Shown: piece by piece, positions 1-7,952 of the stretch
Numbering within the stretch: position 1 is the stretch's first letter
Layout of the letters: each line of letters opens with the position of its first letter
Assembly: GCA_964651385.1 (NCBI GenBank)
Contig: CAZYYM010000023.1
Span: forward strand, 1 to 40,581
Length of the DNA: 40,581 bases
Reading direction: 5' to 3'
Origin: GCA-001735895 sp964651385
GTDB lineage: Bacteria > Pseudomonadota > Gammaproteobacteria > GCA-001735895
The notes under the pieces: model-generated
What the model saw: the letters and a program-made list of their open reading frames with translations, nothing else
What the model was told of the DNA's origin: nothing
Database searches by the model: none
Program-made: the position numbers and the translations under genes

Positions 1-1
1 C

Positions 2-379
2 GAACAAAGCCGCTTGCAAAGACGCTTTTATAATAAACAGCTTGTCCTTGAGACGATGCGCGAGAAAATCCGTCAGCCACTGGATGCCGACGCCGCATTT
101 GAACTGGGTCTGGTGAGCAGCAACCCGGACGATCTCGACTGGGAAGACGAAGTCCGTATTGCTATCGAAGAACGTGTATCGATGTCACCCGATGCACTCA
201 CTGGCCTGGAGGCGAATTTACGCTTTAATGACAGCGAAAATATGTTTACGCGAATATTCGGTCGACTCACCGCCTGGCAGAACTGGATATTTCAGCGCCC
301 GAATGCAGTTGGAGAAGGCGGGGCTCTTAAGGTATACGGGACTGGTGAGAAATCTAATTTCGACTGGCGCCGGGTATAA
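2..379 (+). CDS. boxC: Benzoyl-CoA-dihydrodiol lyase BoxC, C-terminal part (cut by window edge)
   Basis: The reading frame is open from the first bases of the window and ends in TAA at 377-379, so only the last ~125 residues are present. BoxC is a crotonase-superfamily enzyme of about 550 residues that cleaves the dihydrodiol/epoxide of benzoyl-CoA after BoxAB oxygenation, releasing formate and a ring-opened CoA thioester. The segment with RRFYNKQLVLETMREKI, DALTGLEANLRF, RIFGRLTAWQNWIFQRP and the terminal YGTGEKSNFDWRRV is the strongly conserved BoxC tail. boxB follows 21 bases downstream on the same strand, which is the usual partner. The true start lies left of the window; the TTG at 14 is internal. 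Confidence 0.93.
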   Translation, partial: EQSRLQRRFYNKQLVLETMREKIRQPLDADAAFELGLVSSNPDDLDWEDEVRIAIEERVSMSPDALTGLEANLRFNDSENMFTRIFGRLTAWQNWIFQRPNAVGEGGALKVYGTGEKSNFDWRRV

Positions 380-400
380 GAAATTCACGGGAGAATGCTC

Positions 401-1828
401 ATGTCCTCGATCGACTACAATGATAAAATTCCCAATAACGTGAATCTTGGAGAAGATCGCGCGCTCAAGCGTGCTCTGGAACATTGGCAACCAAATTACC
501 TCGACTGGTGGCAGGATATGGGTCCCGCAGGCGCGCATGATTTCGAAGTTTATCTTCGCACTGCAACCAGCGTCGACCTTGAAGGCTGGGCCCAGTTTGA
601 CTACGTAAAAATGCCGGATTACCGCTGGGGTATTTTTCTAAATCCCGCTGAGTTTGAGCGCAAAATCCAATTTGGCGATCACAAAGGCGAGAATGCCTGG
701 CAGTCGGTACCCGGAGAGTACCGCGCCAATCTACGGCGAATCATTGTCACCCAGGGTGATACCGAACCGGCTTCGGTTGAACAACAACGGCATTTAGGAT
801 TGACCGCACCGAGCATGTACGACCTGCGTAATCTGTTTCAGGTTAATGTCGAAGAAGGACGTCACCTCTGGGCGATGGTTTATTTACTGCACAAGTATTT
901 CGGCCGTGACGGACGCGAAGAAGGCGAAGCGTTACTGGAACGCCGTAGTGGTGAAGAAAATAACCCCCGAATCCTCCAGGCATTCAATGAAAGGACGCCT
1001 GACTGGTTATCTTTCTTCATGTTTACCTATTTTACCGACCGTGACGGCAAGTACCAGTTGCACGCGCTGTCGGAGTCCAGTTTCGACCCGTTGGCGCGCA
1101 CTACGCGATTTATGCTCACCGAGGAAGCGCATCACATGTTTGTCGGTGAGTCCGGTGTCGCGCGTATCATCCAGCGCAGCTGCGAAATAATCAATGAACT
1201 CAAAACTGACGATCCGGCTGCACTCAGGGCTGCTGGAGTAATCGATTTGCAAACCCTGCAGCGGTACATTAATTTTCATTACAGCGTCACTATTGATCTG
1301 TTCGGCGCCGACGAATCGAGTAATGCGGCAACCTTTTATTCCACTGGCCTCAAGGGTCGCTATACCGAACGCAAGCGCGACGATGATCACCAGTTAAAAA
1401 ACGAAAGTTATAAAGTGCTCGAAATAAGCGGCGACAGACTCGAAGAAAAAGAGGTACCGATGCTGAACGCGCTGAACGAAGTTTTGCGAGACGACTACAT
1501 TAAGGACACTGTATCGGGTATCAAACGCTGGAACCGGATCATTTCAAAAGCAGGACTGAGCTACCAACTAACAATTCCGCACAAAGGTTTTAATCGAAAA
1601 ATCGGTGCTCTGGCCGGTGCTAATATAAGCCCGGAGGGAATATTGCTGAGCGACCAGCTGTGGCAGCAACAGGTCGACAAGTGGTTACCGTCAGACAGCG
1701 ATCGAGACTATATTGCCAGTCTGATGGGACGAGTCGTCGAAGTGGGAAAGTTTGCTAACTGGATTTCGCCACCCGCAATCGGAATTAACCGCCAGTCGGT
1801 TAATTTTGAGTATGTGCGTTTTAATTAA
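401..1828 (+). CDS. boxB: Benzoyl-CoA 2,3-epoxidase, oxygenase component BoxB
   Basis: BoxB is the diiron oxygenase that, with the reductase BoxA, epoxidises benzoyl-CoA in the aerobic CoA-dependent benzoate pathway in the cytoplasm. The product is ~475 residues, the family length. Two E-x-x-H iron-binding signatures are visible: VEEGRHLWAM near residue 155 and LTEEAHHMFVG near residue 245. I chose the ATG at 401 rather than the in-frame ATG at 395 because GGGAG (389-393) lies 7 bases before 401 and only 1 base before 395. It follows boxC by 21 bases, so the two are probably co-transcribed. No boxA is visible in the window; the left flank may hold it. Confidence 0.95.
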   Translation: MSSIDYNDKIPNNVNLGEDRALKRALEHWQPNYLDWWQDMGPAGAHDFEVYLRTATSVDLEGWAQFDYVKMPDYRWGIFLNPAEFERKIQFGDHKGENAWQSVPGEYRANLRRIIVTQGDTEPASVEQQRHLGLTAPSMYDLRNLFQVNVEEGRHLWAMVYLLHKYFGRDGREEGEALLERRSGEENNPRILQAFNERTPDWLSFFMFTYFTDRDGKYQLHALSESSFDPLARTTRFMLTEEAHHMFVGESGVARIIQRSCEIINELKTDDPAALRAAGVIDLQTLQRYINFHYSVTIDLFGADESSNAATFYSTGLKGRYTERKRDDDHQLKNESYKVLEISGDRLEEKEVPMLNALNEVLRDDYIKDTVSGIKRWNRIISKAGLSYQLTIPHKGFNRKIGALAGANISPEGILLSDQLWQQQVDKWLPSDSDRDYIASLMGRVVEVGKFANWISPPAIGINRQSVNFEYVRFN

Positions 1829-1838
1829 TACTTCTGTA

Positions 1839-3005
1839 ATGATTGAAACCCACTGGCCCCGAGTCTGGGTCGCTTTTCTGGCCGGATGTATCGCTGCCTT
1901 CCAAATCGGTAAAACATTCGCTTCGCTAACCATCATTATCGACGAATTTGGCCTCAGTTTGGTACAGGGCGGACTCATTCTCTCTCTGTTCAGCCTGATT
2001 GCCGCCTTTGTCGGTGCAGGTTTCGGCTTGCTTTCCGATCGTGTAGGTCATTTACACACCGCCCTGGCTGGCCTGTTCATTTCTGCCTGTGGCGCCTTTC
2101 TCGGCGCAAAGGCGTCAGGCATCGAAATTTTACTGATATCGCGCCTTATAGAAGGTTTTGGTTTCATACTCACGATTGTTGCACTGCCGTCGCTTATCAG
2201 CCGATCAGCGACAGATAGTCATCGGCCACTGGTCATGGGTATCTGGGGTGGGTTCATGCCGGCGGGCATCGGTGCGTCGATGCTAATCACACCGGTATTA
2301 CTGGACCTACATGGCTGGCGAGGTTTGTGGAATGATATTGGCTTGATTATTTTGCTTTGGGCTGCCATTTTATTTCTTACCTTTCGTCATGTTATCGTCC
2401 AGGCAACCGAGCATTTTAGTAGCGCCGATCTGATGCGTAATATATTACGCCTCGGGCCATTACTCGTTTTCAGCGGATTTATCTGTTACTCCAGCCTCTA
2501 TCAGTCACTCACCGCTTTCTTACCGACCATGTTGGTAAACGATTACAATGTTCCCCTAAACAAAGCCGCCCACTTCGGGGCGATAGTCGTGATTGGCAAT
2601 ATTATTGGCAACGTATCCGCAGGCTGGCTAATCGGCCGCGGCTTTATTCCCTGGAAACTACTCATCACGTCATTTATCGCAATGGCTGTTTGTGCATCCA
2701 TCGTATTCACCAGTTATAGCGATCCCTCGGTCAAAACCGTTTCCGGTTTTCTATTTTCTGCTTTTGGCGGCATGTTTCCGGGAACTGCATTCGTGCTGGC
2801 AGCGCGTTATTCGATTAAACCATCGCATATGGCGTTGATGGCGGGTTTGATGTTACAGGGTGCGGGTATCGGGCAGACCATCGGACCATTGATGGTGAGT
2901 TCGGTGGTGGAAGGTTTTGGTAACTGGGGATCGGCCAACCTGGTGGTGATGAGTATGGCAAGCATTGGACTGGCTTGCGCGTGGTTACTACGAAATAGAA
3001 CTTGA
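1839..3005 (+). CDS. MFS transporter, possibly aromatic-acid uptake
   Basis: This is a ~388-residue major facilitator superfamily carrier with about 12 hydrophobic segments. The loop LLSDRVGH after the second segment matches the MFS signature between helices 2 and 3 (G-x-L-S/A-D-R-x-G). It starts 10 bases after the boxB stop on the same strand, so it is probably in the box operon and may import benzoate or a related acid; that role is inference from position only. Start is uncertain: ATG 1839 avoids overlap, whereas the in-frame ATG at 1812 overlaps the end of boxB; neither has a clear ribosome binding site. It ends 20 bases from the convergent VTT-protein gene with no obvious terminator between them. 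Confidence 0.8.
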   Translation: MIETHWPRVWVAFLAGCIAAFQIGKTFASLTIIIDEFGLSLVQGGLILSLFSLIAAFVGAGFGLLSDRVGHLHTALAGLFISACGAFLGAKASGIEILLISRLIEGFGFILTIVALPSLISRSATDSHRPLVMGIWGGFMPAGIGASMLITPVLLDLHGWRGLWNDIGLIILLWAAILFLTFRHVIVQATEHFSSADLMRNILRLGPLLVFSGFICYSSLYQSLTAFLPTMLVNDYNVPLNKAAHFGAIVVIGNIIGNVSAGWLIGRGFIPWKLLITSFIAMAVCASIVFTSYSDPSVKTVSGFLFSAFGGMFPGTAFVLAARYSIKPSHMALMAGLMLQGAGIGQTIGPLMVSSVVEGFGNWGSANLVVMSMASIGLACAWLLRNRT

Positions 3006-3025
3006 TTACTTCCAGACCTTAGTTA

Positions 3026-3688
3026 TCAAACCGGCCAGTCCGCCAAATTCGCGCCGAATAGCAATAAAAACAGCGGTATTGGTGAAACTGCGATTGCTAT
3101 AGTGAATAAAAATTTCCAGGGTGTAAAGAGACCACTCATACCGGCAGACATTGCGATTCCACCACCACCGCCAACCACGATATTTCCGGGTGCAATAATT
3201 ACCAGTAGCAGCGCCAGATAACGGTGCTTTAGTAAATAGGGGACCCATTTCCTCGGCGAACGTTCCACTAATACTTGAAACCGCTGCCCGGCATCGAGAC
3301 CTTCGAGCTCAGTCAGCATGGCACTGACTTTTCGCAGGTGAATGTCGTGAAAAAAATTGATCAGAAACCTGTCTGGAATAAACCTTCCGACAAAAAAACT
3401 GATCAGTAGTGAAATCACTGTACTCAAGTAGACCAGTGGCGCAATTTTCGGCCCCAGGATCATCATCACACCAAACCCAATTTCCGCACCAGGTACAAAG
3501 GGTATCGCCATCAAGAAGATATAGGTGATCATCGAGGTGATAACAAGTCGATGTATTGTCGGTTCATTAACGGGGGTGATTTCAAAATCGAGTGCTGTTA
3601 AAACCCACTGGGTGAGGAAATTTCCGAGTAGAACGATACAGAGGAACAACAGAACCTTAAGAACCAATTTCGGCTGAATTGTTAACAA
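3026..3688 (-). CDS. VTT/DedA (TVP38-like) integral membrane protein
   Basis: The product has 220 residues and 5-6 hydrophobic segments. It resembles the TVP38/TMEM64/DedA 'VTT' fold: a helix, a re-entrant-like segment with FVPGAEIGFGVMMILG, a second pair of helices, then a conserved P-G-N region with an unusual glycine run (NIVVGGGGGIAMSAG) near residue 170. Family members are implicated in lipid scrambling or envelope homeostasis; the substrate here is unknown. The start is a TTG at 3688 with GGGGAG only 3 bases upstream, closer than ideal, so the true start may be a few codons later. The gene converges on the MFS gene. Confidence 0.65.
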   Translation of the reverse strand: MLTIQPKLVLKVLLFLCIVLLGNFLTQWVLTALDFEITPVNEPTIHRLVITSMITYIFLMAIPFVPGAEIGFGVMMILGPKIAPLVYLSTVISLLISFFVGRFIPDRFLINFFHDIHLRKVSAMLTELEGLDAGQRFQVLVERSPRKWVPYLLKHRYLALLLVIIAPGNIVVGGGGGIAMSAGMSGLFTPWKFLFTIAIAVSPIPLFLLLFGANLADWPV

Positions 3689-3740
3689 ATTCTCCCCTGC
3701 AACCTGGCTAACTCGTCCTAACCCCGTCGGCTCTCAAAGA

Positions 3741-4262
3741 CTACTGCCCAGTTTCGGCACTGTCTGGATTAACGAGTTCACCTTTAAACCAGAATTCTTT
3801 TTCAAATGTCCAGTACCAGCGTTTATTTACCCAGGTGAATGTGCCTTCTATCTGATCACCCTTGACGGTACCTCGCCATTGAATAACCGCATCAGATTTT
3901 AGACAGGGTGTTTCAGACCTGACCTGATAAAAATCGCCGTCCGGGTTAATTTGATATTTTGCTGCGGTATAACCGCACCGGGCTTCGCATCCTTTCGATA
4001 CAAACATGCCATCGCTGAATACCAGCAAATCGGTTGCCGAGGCGGGTTTTCCGAGCGGCCCCAGGTTACCCGAAAATGTTTTACCTTCGAGAATAGTCAA
4101 TTGCCGTGACTCGCCTTTTTGATTAGCGGAAGTGGCAACCCCATCGGCTTGCAACCCGCTGATACCACAGGCAACAACAATAGTTGATGCGAGGAACCAA
4201 TTTATTACCAGTGTAGGATTTAACAAAATCCGGTGTCCGACAATTGTGAACGAATCCACCAT
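3741..4262 (-). CDS. Exported protein of unknown function, possible lipoprotein
   Basis: I do not recognise the family. The 173-residue product has a hydrophobic stretch at roughly residues 14-36 followed by a polar chain, so it is probably exported. The sequence TIVVAC-G at the end of that stretch resembles a lipobox (V-V-A-C), so lipid attachment at that cysteine is possible. The mature part contains three further cysteines (KGCEARCGY and TPCLKSD), which could form disulfides in the periplasm, and a Trp/Phe-rich C-terminal end (NKRWYWTFEKEFWF) that looks like beta-strand. It lies 52 bases upstream of the VTT gene on the same strand, and the two may be co-transcribed. Confidence 0.6.
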   Translation of the reverse strand: MVDSFTIVGHRILLNPTLVINWFLASTIVVACGISGLQADGVATSANQKGESRQLTILEGKTFSGNLGPLGKPASATDLLVFSDGMFVSKGCEARCGYTAAKYQINPDGDFYQVRSETPCLKSDAVIQWRGTVKGDQIEGTFTWVNKRWYWTFEKEFWFKGELVNPDSAETGQ

Positions 4263-4343
4263 AAAACACCCACTACCTCAGTAAATAGCAGGGAAAGCTT
4301 AACATGATTTCAATTCCAAATTCTAGAAAACTGATCTGCGTCT

Positions 4344-5096
4344 TCAGCCAAACCGCTTCAGGCTCTGTCGTGTAAATTCACTCAATACCAGTCGACCGCT
4401 AATGGCAGCGCGCTCGGGAAGTAACTCACTCCAATGTTCTGTGCCCTGCCAGAAGATTTTTTTCATTTCGGCCATAGCCTGCGGGCTATAATTTGATAAT
4501 TGCCCGGCGAAATCAAGAACCGCTTCATCGAGAATTTCAATCGATTCGAATAACCGGCTATAAAGTCCGTGTTGTTTTGCCCAGTCGGCGTCGTAAAAGT
4601 TATTAGCATCGATCGAAATCTGTGACATGGCGCTTAAGCCCAGCTTCCGCTCGACAGCGGGGCCGATCACAAAAGGGCCGAGACCGACGGTCAACTCGCT
4701 CAATTTGATCGCAGCGTGTTTTGTCGCCATGCAATAATCAGTTGCCGAGGCAAGCCCGACGCCACCGCCGACCACCTTACCCTGAACCCGACCGATGATA
4801 AACTTGGGGCAGCTTCGCATGGCATTGATGACTTTAGCGAAACCACTGAAGAAGGCCAGACCGGCTCCCGCACTGTCGACTTTCATCAGTTCGTTAAAAC
4901 TCGCACCCGCGCAAAAACTGCGGTCACCGCCACTTTTCAGAATTACCACCTTGATACTGTCGTCTTCGCCTGCCCGGGTAATGGCATTCGCCAGCTTATT
5001 GAGAATATCGGCAGGCAGACTGTTGTGCGCCGGGTGAAAGAATTCGACAATGGCAATTCCATCGCTGCTGGTCAGGTCAACATAAGCTTCGGTCAT
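4344..5096 (-). CDS. Enoyl-CoA hydratase/isomerase (crotonase) family protein
   Basis: A 250-residue crotonase-fold protein. The oxyanion-hole region appears as SFCAGASFNEL (near residue 60), and the second as QGKVVGGGVGLASATDY (near residue 105). A Glu is present in the catalytic loop SELTVGLGPFVIGP (near residue 133), as in true hydratases such as the methylglutaconyl-CoA group. Acyl-CoA substrate cannot be assigned. It lies near boxCB but on the opposite strand and ~1.3 kb away from the MFS gene, so a role in the lower benzoate pathway is possible but not shown. The ATG at 5096 has no strong ribosome binding site. The Nudix pseudogene starts 48 bases away in the other direction. Confidence 0.85.
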   Translation of the reverse strand: MTEAYVDLTSSDGIAIVEFFHPAHNSLPADILNKLANAITRAGEDDSIKVVILKSGGDRSFCAGASFNELMKVDSAGAGLAFFSGFAKVINAMRSCPKFIIGRVQGKVVGGGVGLASATDYCMATKHAAIKLSELTVGLGPFVIGPAVERKLGLSAMSQISIDANNFYDADWAKQHGLYSRLFESIEILDEAVLDFAGQLSNYSPQAMAEMKKIFWQGTEHWSELLPERAAISGRLVLSEFTRQSLKRFG

Positions 5097-5143
5097 TGAT
5101 ATAGGCTATTCGAATTAAACGGGATGCATATATACTGCGCCCC

Positions 5144-5524
5144 ATGCCAAAAATCAAATATGCCGCCACTATCATTCTCAGTCGAGGGCCTGATCACGAC
5201 CCGGAGGTGTATCTGGCGCGTCGTGCACCCGGGATTAAATTCTTTGGTGACTAATGGGTATTCCCCGGTGGAAATGTTAGTGACATAGATTATCACGACG
5301 CTGAAGACGATTTAGAGCAGGCCTTTTATCGCTGCGCAATTCGTGAGGCTTTTGAGGAAACCAGTATTTTATCGGCTACCCTTGGGCAAGAGTTTAGCCA
5401 TTCAGAAAAACAGTCGCTCAGGAATGCACTGGATAAGTCGGCCAAAAAATGGCAACACTTTCTGTCAGGCTTCTTTAAGCTGTTCATTTTACCCACCCAT
5501 TTCCCTAGTAGTCTAACAACCTAG
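5144..5524 (+). pseudogene. Nudix hydrolase pseudogene (in-frame stop, 3' end lost)
   Basis: Reading from ATG 5144 gives a recognisable NUDT19-like Nudix N-terminus (YAATIILSRG, then VYLARRAPGIKFFGD), an in-frame TAA at 5252-5254, then WVFPGGNVSD and the Nudix-box core AIREAFEETSIL. Relatives have Tyr or another aromatic residue before W-V-F-P-G-G, so a TAT or TAC to TAA change is the simplest explanation. The frame continues past the stop to a TAG at 5522-5524, but the C-terminal part of the family (Trp-x-Thr-Pro and the downstream RRFDT region) is missing. Its last bases overlap the 3' end of the opposing Lrp-like gene at 5521, so the 3' part was probably deleted. Not functional unless the stop is read through. 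Confidence 0.85.
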
Positions 5525-5760
5525 GTAAAGGCATTGAAAGCGATTATGGTATGGGTATCTCGAATACCCGGAATACTATGGACCTGGGTTTCGACATAAC
5601 GACCGATGTCTTCAGCATTGCCGAGATAGCATTTGGCCATTAAATCGTATTGCCCGGATATCGAATAGACTTCCGAAACACTGTCGCGTTCGACCAATTC
5701 GGCTGCGACTTCGTAGGCCTGGCCCAGATTACATTTCAATTGTACAAATATGGTTTGCAT
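5521..5760 (-). CDS. Stand-alone Lrp/AsnC ligand-binding (RAM) domain protein
   Basis: The 79-residue product corresponds to only the effector-binding/oligomerisation half of Lrp/AsnC regulators; there is no helix-turn-helix. Visible features are the alternating strand-helix pattern of an alpha/beta sandwich, the SGQYDLMAKCYLGN segment and the terminal GIRDTHTIIAF motif typical of the family. Such single-domain proteins form ring oligomers that bind amino acids and may modulate full-length Lrp proteins. A ribosome binding site (AGGAC) lies just before ATG 5760. The stop codon overlaps the end of the Nudix remnant, and the DMT gene is divergently placed 228 bases away. Confidence 0.88.
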   Translation of the reverse strand: MQTIFVQLKCNLGQAYEVAAELVERDSVSEVYSISGQYDLMAKCYLGNAEDIGRYVETQVHSIPGIRDTHTIIAFNAFT

Positions 5761-5988
5761 GTAGCTGTCCTGAAAATACTCTGATTGATTTGGTCAGTAT
5801 AAACCAGCAATCAATGCGGTCAATCCGTATGATCGGCATAAATTGTTCCTGCAATATTCATACGTAACCTCGGTCGTTTTGGATATCCATGGCAGTCATC
5901 AAACCCGAAAAAACCGGCGGGATAAATCGAGTTCCGGAAAGCTATGTCGTGGTAATCTTGTCTCTACAATAACAAACCAGTCAATTGT

Positions 5989-6894
5989 TTGGAACTCTGG
6001 ATCCCACTCACTATCGCGGCGGCATTCTTTCAGAATATTCGCTCGACAATGCAAAAACACCTGAAAGGTCGTCTGACGACTCTCGGTGCGGCTTACGTCC
6101 GTTTTTTGTACGCACTGCCATTCGCTTTCATCTACCTGGTTAGTCTGCAGATTTATAGCGGTCATGCTATACCTTCGGTTAATGCTGACTTCCTGGTTTA
6201 CTGTTTAGTCGGTGGTATCTGCCAAATTATTTTCACAATATTTTTATTGTGGCTGTTTTCTTTTCACAATTTTGCCGTGGGTACAACTTTCTCGAAACTC
6301 GAAATCATCATGGTGGCGATTTTCGGCTTACTTTTACTAGGCGATAGTTTAACCGGCATTGCCATCCTGGCGATTGGCTTAAGCAGCGTAGGTCTGGTTA
6401 TTCTCGGTACCGGACAGTCCAAATTGACCCTGTCCAGCATGGTGTCCGGTCTCCGGAAAGTTCCCACACTGATTGGTCTGGCCTGTGCAGCATGGCTCGG
6501 TCTGAGCGTGGTATTTTTCCGTGCTGCCTCGCTGTCGCTGGAACTCGATAATTATTTGATGTCGTCTTCCTTTACGCTGCTCATCGTGCTGATCATGCAA
6601 ACCTTAACCATGGGTGTAGGATTATACTTATACGACAAAGTAGAACTTAAAAATGTCTTTATCTATTGGCGACCCGCAATCATGGTGGGTCTGTTTGGCG
6701 CATTAACTTCAATTGGCTGGTTTACCGCCTTCACATTACAGAATGCGACTTACGTGCGAGCGCTCGGGCAAATTGAACTGGTGTTTACTTTTATTGCAAC
6801 ACTGTTCTTCTTCCGGGAGAAGATTACCGGCAAGGAGTATGTCGGCATTGCTTTGATTATCGGTAGTATTATGCTGATATTATTCGGCCATTAG
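5989..6894 (+). CDS. DMT (EamA-type) transporter
   Basis: A 301-residue polytopic membrane protein with about 10 hydrophobic helices in two repeats, the arrangement of EamA/drug-metabolite transporters. The second-half signature ATYVRALGQIELVFTFIAT followed by FFFREKITGKEYVGIALI is typical. The start is TTG at 5989: an in-frame stop lies at 5953-5955, no ATG or GTG precedes the first helix, and relatives begin with the same M-E-L-W sequence. No good ribosome binding site is visible. Substrate unknown; amino-acid or metabolite export is typical for the family, and the adjacent Lrp-like sensor would fit that. Its 3' end overlaps the convergent dehydrogenase gene by 15 bases. Confidence 0.85.
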   Translation: MELWIPLTIAAAFFQNIRSTMQKHLKGRLTTLGAAYVRFLYALPFAFIYLVSLQIYSGHAIPSVNADFLVYCLVGGICQIIFTIFLLWLFSFHNFAVGTTFSKLEIIMVAIFGLLLLGDSLTGIAILAIGLSSVGLVILGTGQSKLTLSSMVSGLRKVPTLIGLACAAWLGLSVVFFRAASLSLELDNYLMSSSFTLLIVLIMQTLTMGVGLYLYDKVELKNVFIYWRPAIMVGLFGALTSIGWFTAFTLQNATYVRALGQIELVFTFIATLFFFREKITGKEYVGIALIIGSIMLILFGH

Positions 6895-7950
6895 ACGTCG
6901 CACAATCGCATCACCACAGGCTTCACAACTGGCATTACCACCCATGTCGGCAGTCAGGCTATCACGCTCCCGAATGGTATCCTCGATGGCGCGAATAATC
7001 GCATCGTGGGCGCCTCTATGGCCGAGATGATCGAGCATCATCGCACCCGACCAGATCTGCCCTATCGGGTTGGCGATGCCCTGGCCAGCAATATCGGGCG
7101 CGGAACCGTGCACCGGCTCAAACATTGAGGGGAAGTCTCGCTCGGGATTAATATTGGCTGAAGGTGCAATGGCAATCGTGCCGGTAATTCCGGGGCCCAG
7201 ATCCGACAATATATCGCCAAACAAATTGGAACCGACCACCACATCAAAAATCTCTGGGCGATTGACAAAATGCGCGACCAGAATATCGATATGATATTTA
7301 TCGACCGCAATTTTGGGGTAATTTTCCGCCATAGCTTCGACGCGCTCATCCCAGTACGGCATGGTATGAATAATGCCGTTTGACTTGGTTGCCGAAGTGA
7401 GTTTCTTTCGATCCCGGGTCTGGGCCAGTTCAAAAGCGTATTTCAATACCCTATCGACTCCCTTGCGGGTAAAAATAGATTGCTGTATGGCGACTTCCTG
7501 ATCAGTACCTTCGTATAGACGACCACCAATATTGGAATATTCACCTTCACAGTTTTCACGAACCACGTAAAAATCGATATCACCCGGTTTCCTGCCGGCT
7601 AACGGACATTGCATACCCTCGAATAACCGAGCCGGGCGCAGATTGATATATTGCTGAAATTCGCGACGGATGGGTATCAGCAAACCCCACAATGAAACGT
7701 GATCAAGAACCGTCGGAAAACCAACCGCTCCGAGAAAGATACTGTCGAATTCCCTGAGTTGATCGAGACCATTTTCAGGCATCATCGCCCCGGTTTCGAG
7801 GTAACGCTCGCAACTCCAGTCAAACCATTGCCATTCGAGATCGATTCCGAAAGCCTGCGCTATAGCATCGACTACTTTAATGCCTTCGGGAACCACCTCC
7901 TTGCCAATACCATCACCGGGAATGACGGCAATTCGGTACTTATTAGCCAT
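6880..7950 (-). CDS. Tartrate/D-malate dehydrogenase-type beta-hydroxyacid oxidative decarboxylase
   Basis: The 356-residue product belongs to the isocitrate/isopropylmalate dehydrogenase family: N-terminal IPGDGIGKEVVPEG, the central YVVRENCEGEYSNIGGR with the catalytic Tyr, the metal-binding GSNLFGDILSDLG aspartates and the NAD-binding EPVHGSAPDIAGQ loop. The FLGAVGFP and LWGLLIPIRREF segments point to the tartrate/D-malate/decarboxylating dehydrogenase branch (TtuC/DmlA-like) rather than LeuB. These enzymes use NAD+ and Mn2+ or Mg2+ to decarboxylate D-malate, tartrate or related 2-hydroxyacids in the cytosol. It begins 2 bases after livF ends, so it is the last gene of the liv-like operon, which suggests that it processes the imported compound. 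Confidence 0.88.
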   Translation of the reverse strand: MANKYRIAVIPGDGIGKEVVPEGIKVVDAIAQAFGIDLEWQWFDWSCERYLETGAMMPENGLDQLREFDSIFLGAVGFPTVLDHVSLWGLLIPIRREFQQYINLRPARLFEGMQCPLAGRKPGDIDFYVVRENCEGEYSNIGGRLYEGTDQEVAIQQSIFTRKGVDRVLKYAFELAQTRDRKKLTSATKSNGIIHTMPYWDERVEAMAENYPKIAVDKYHIDILVAHFVNRPEIFDVVVGSNLFGDILSDLGPGITGTIAIAPSANINPERDFPSMFEPVHGSAPDIAGQGIANPIGQIWSGAMMLDHLGHRGAHDAIIRAIEDTIRERDSLTADMGGNASCEACGDAIVRRLMAE

Positions 7951-7952
7951 AT

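Noticed and set aside
5889..5972. 27-codon ORF before the DMT gene, possible leader peptide
   Set aside because: No recognisable family or ribosome binding site; length is within chance expectation.
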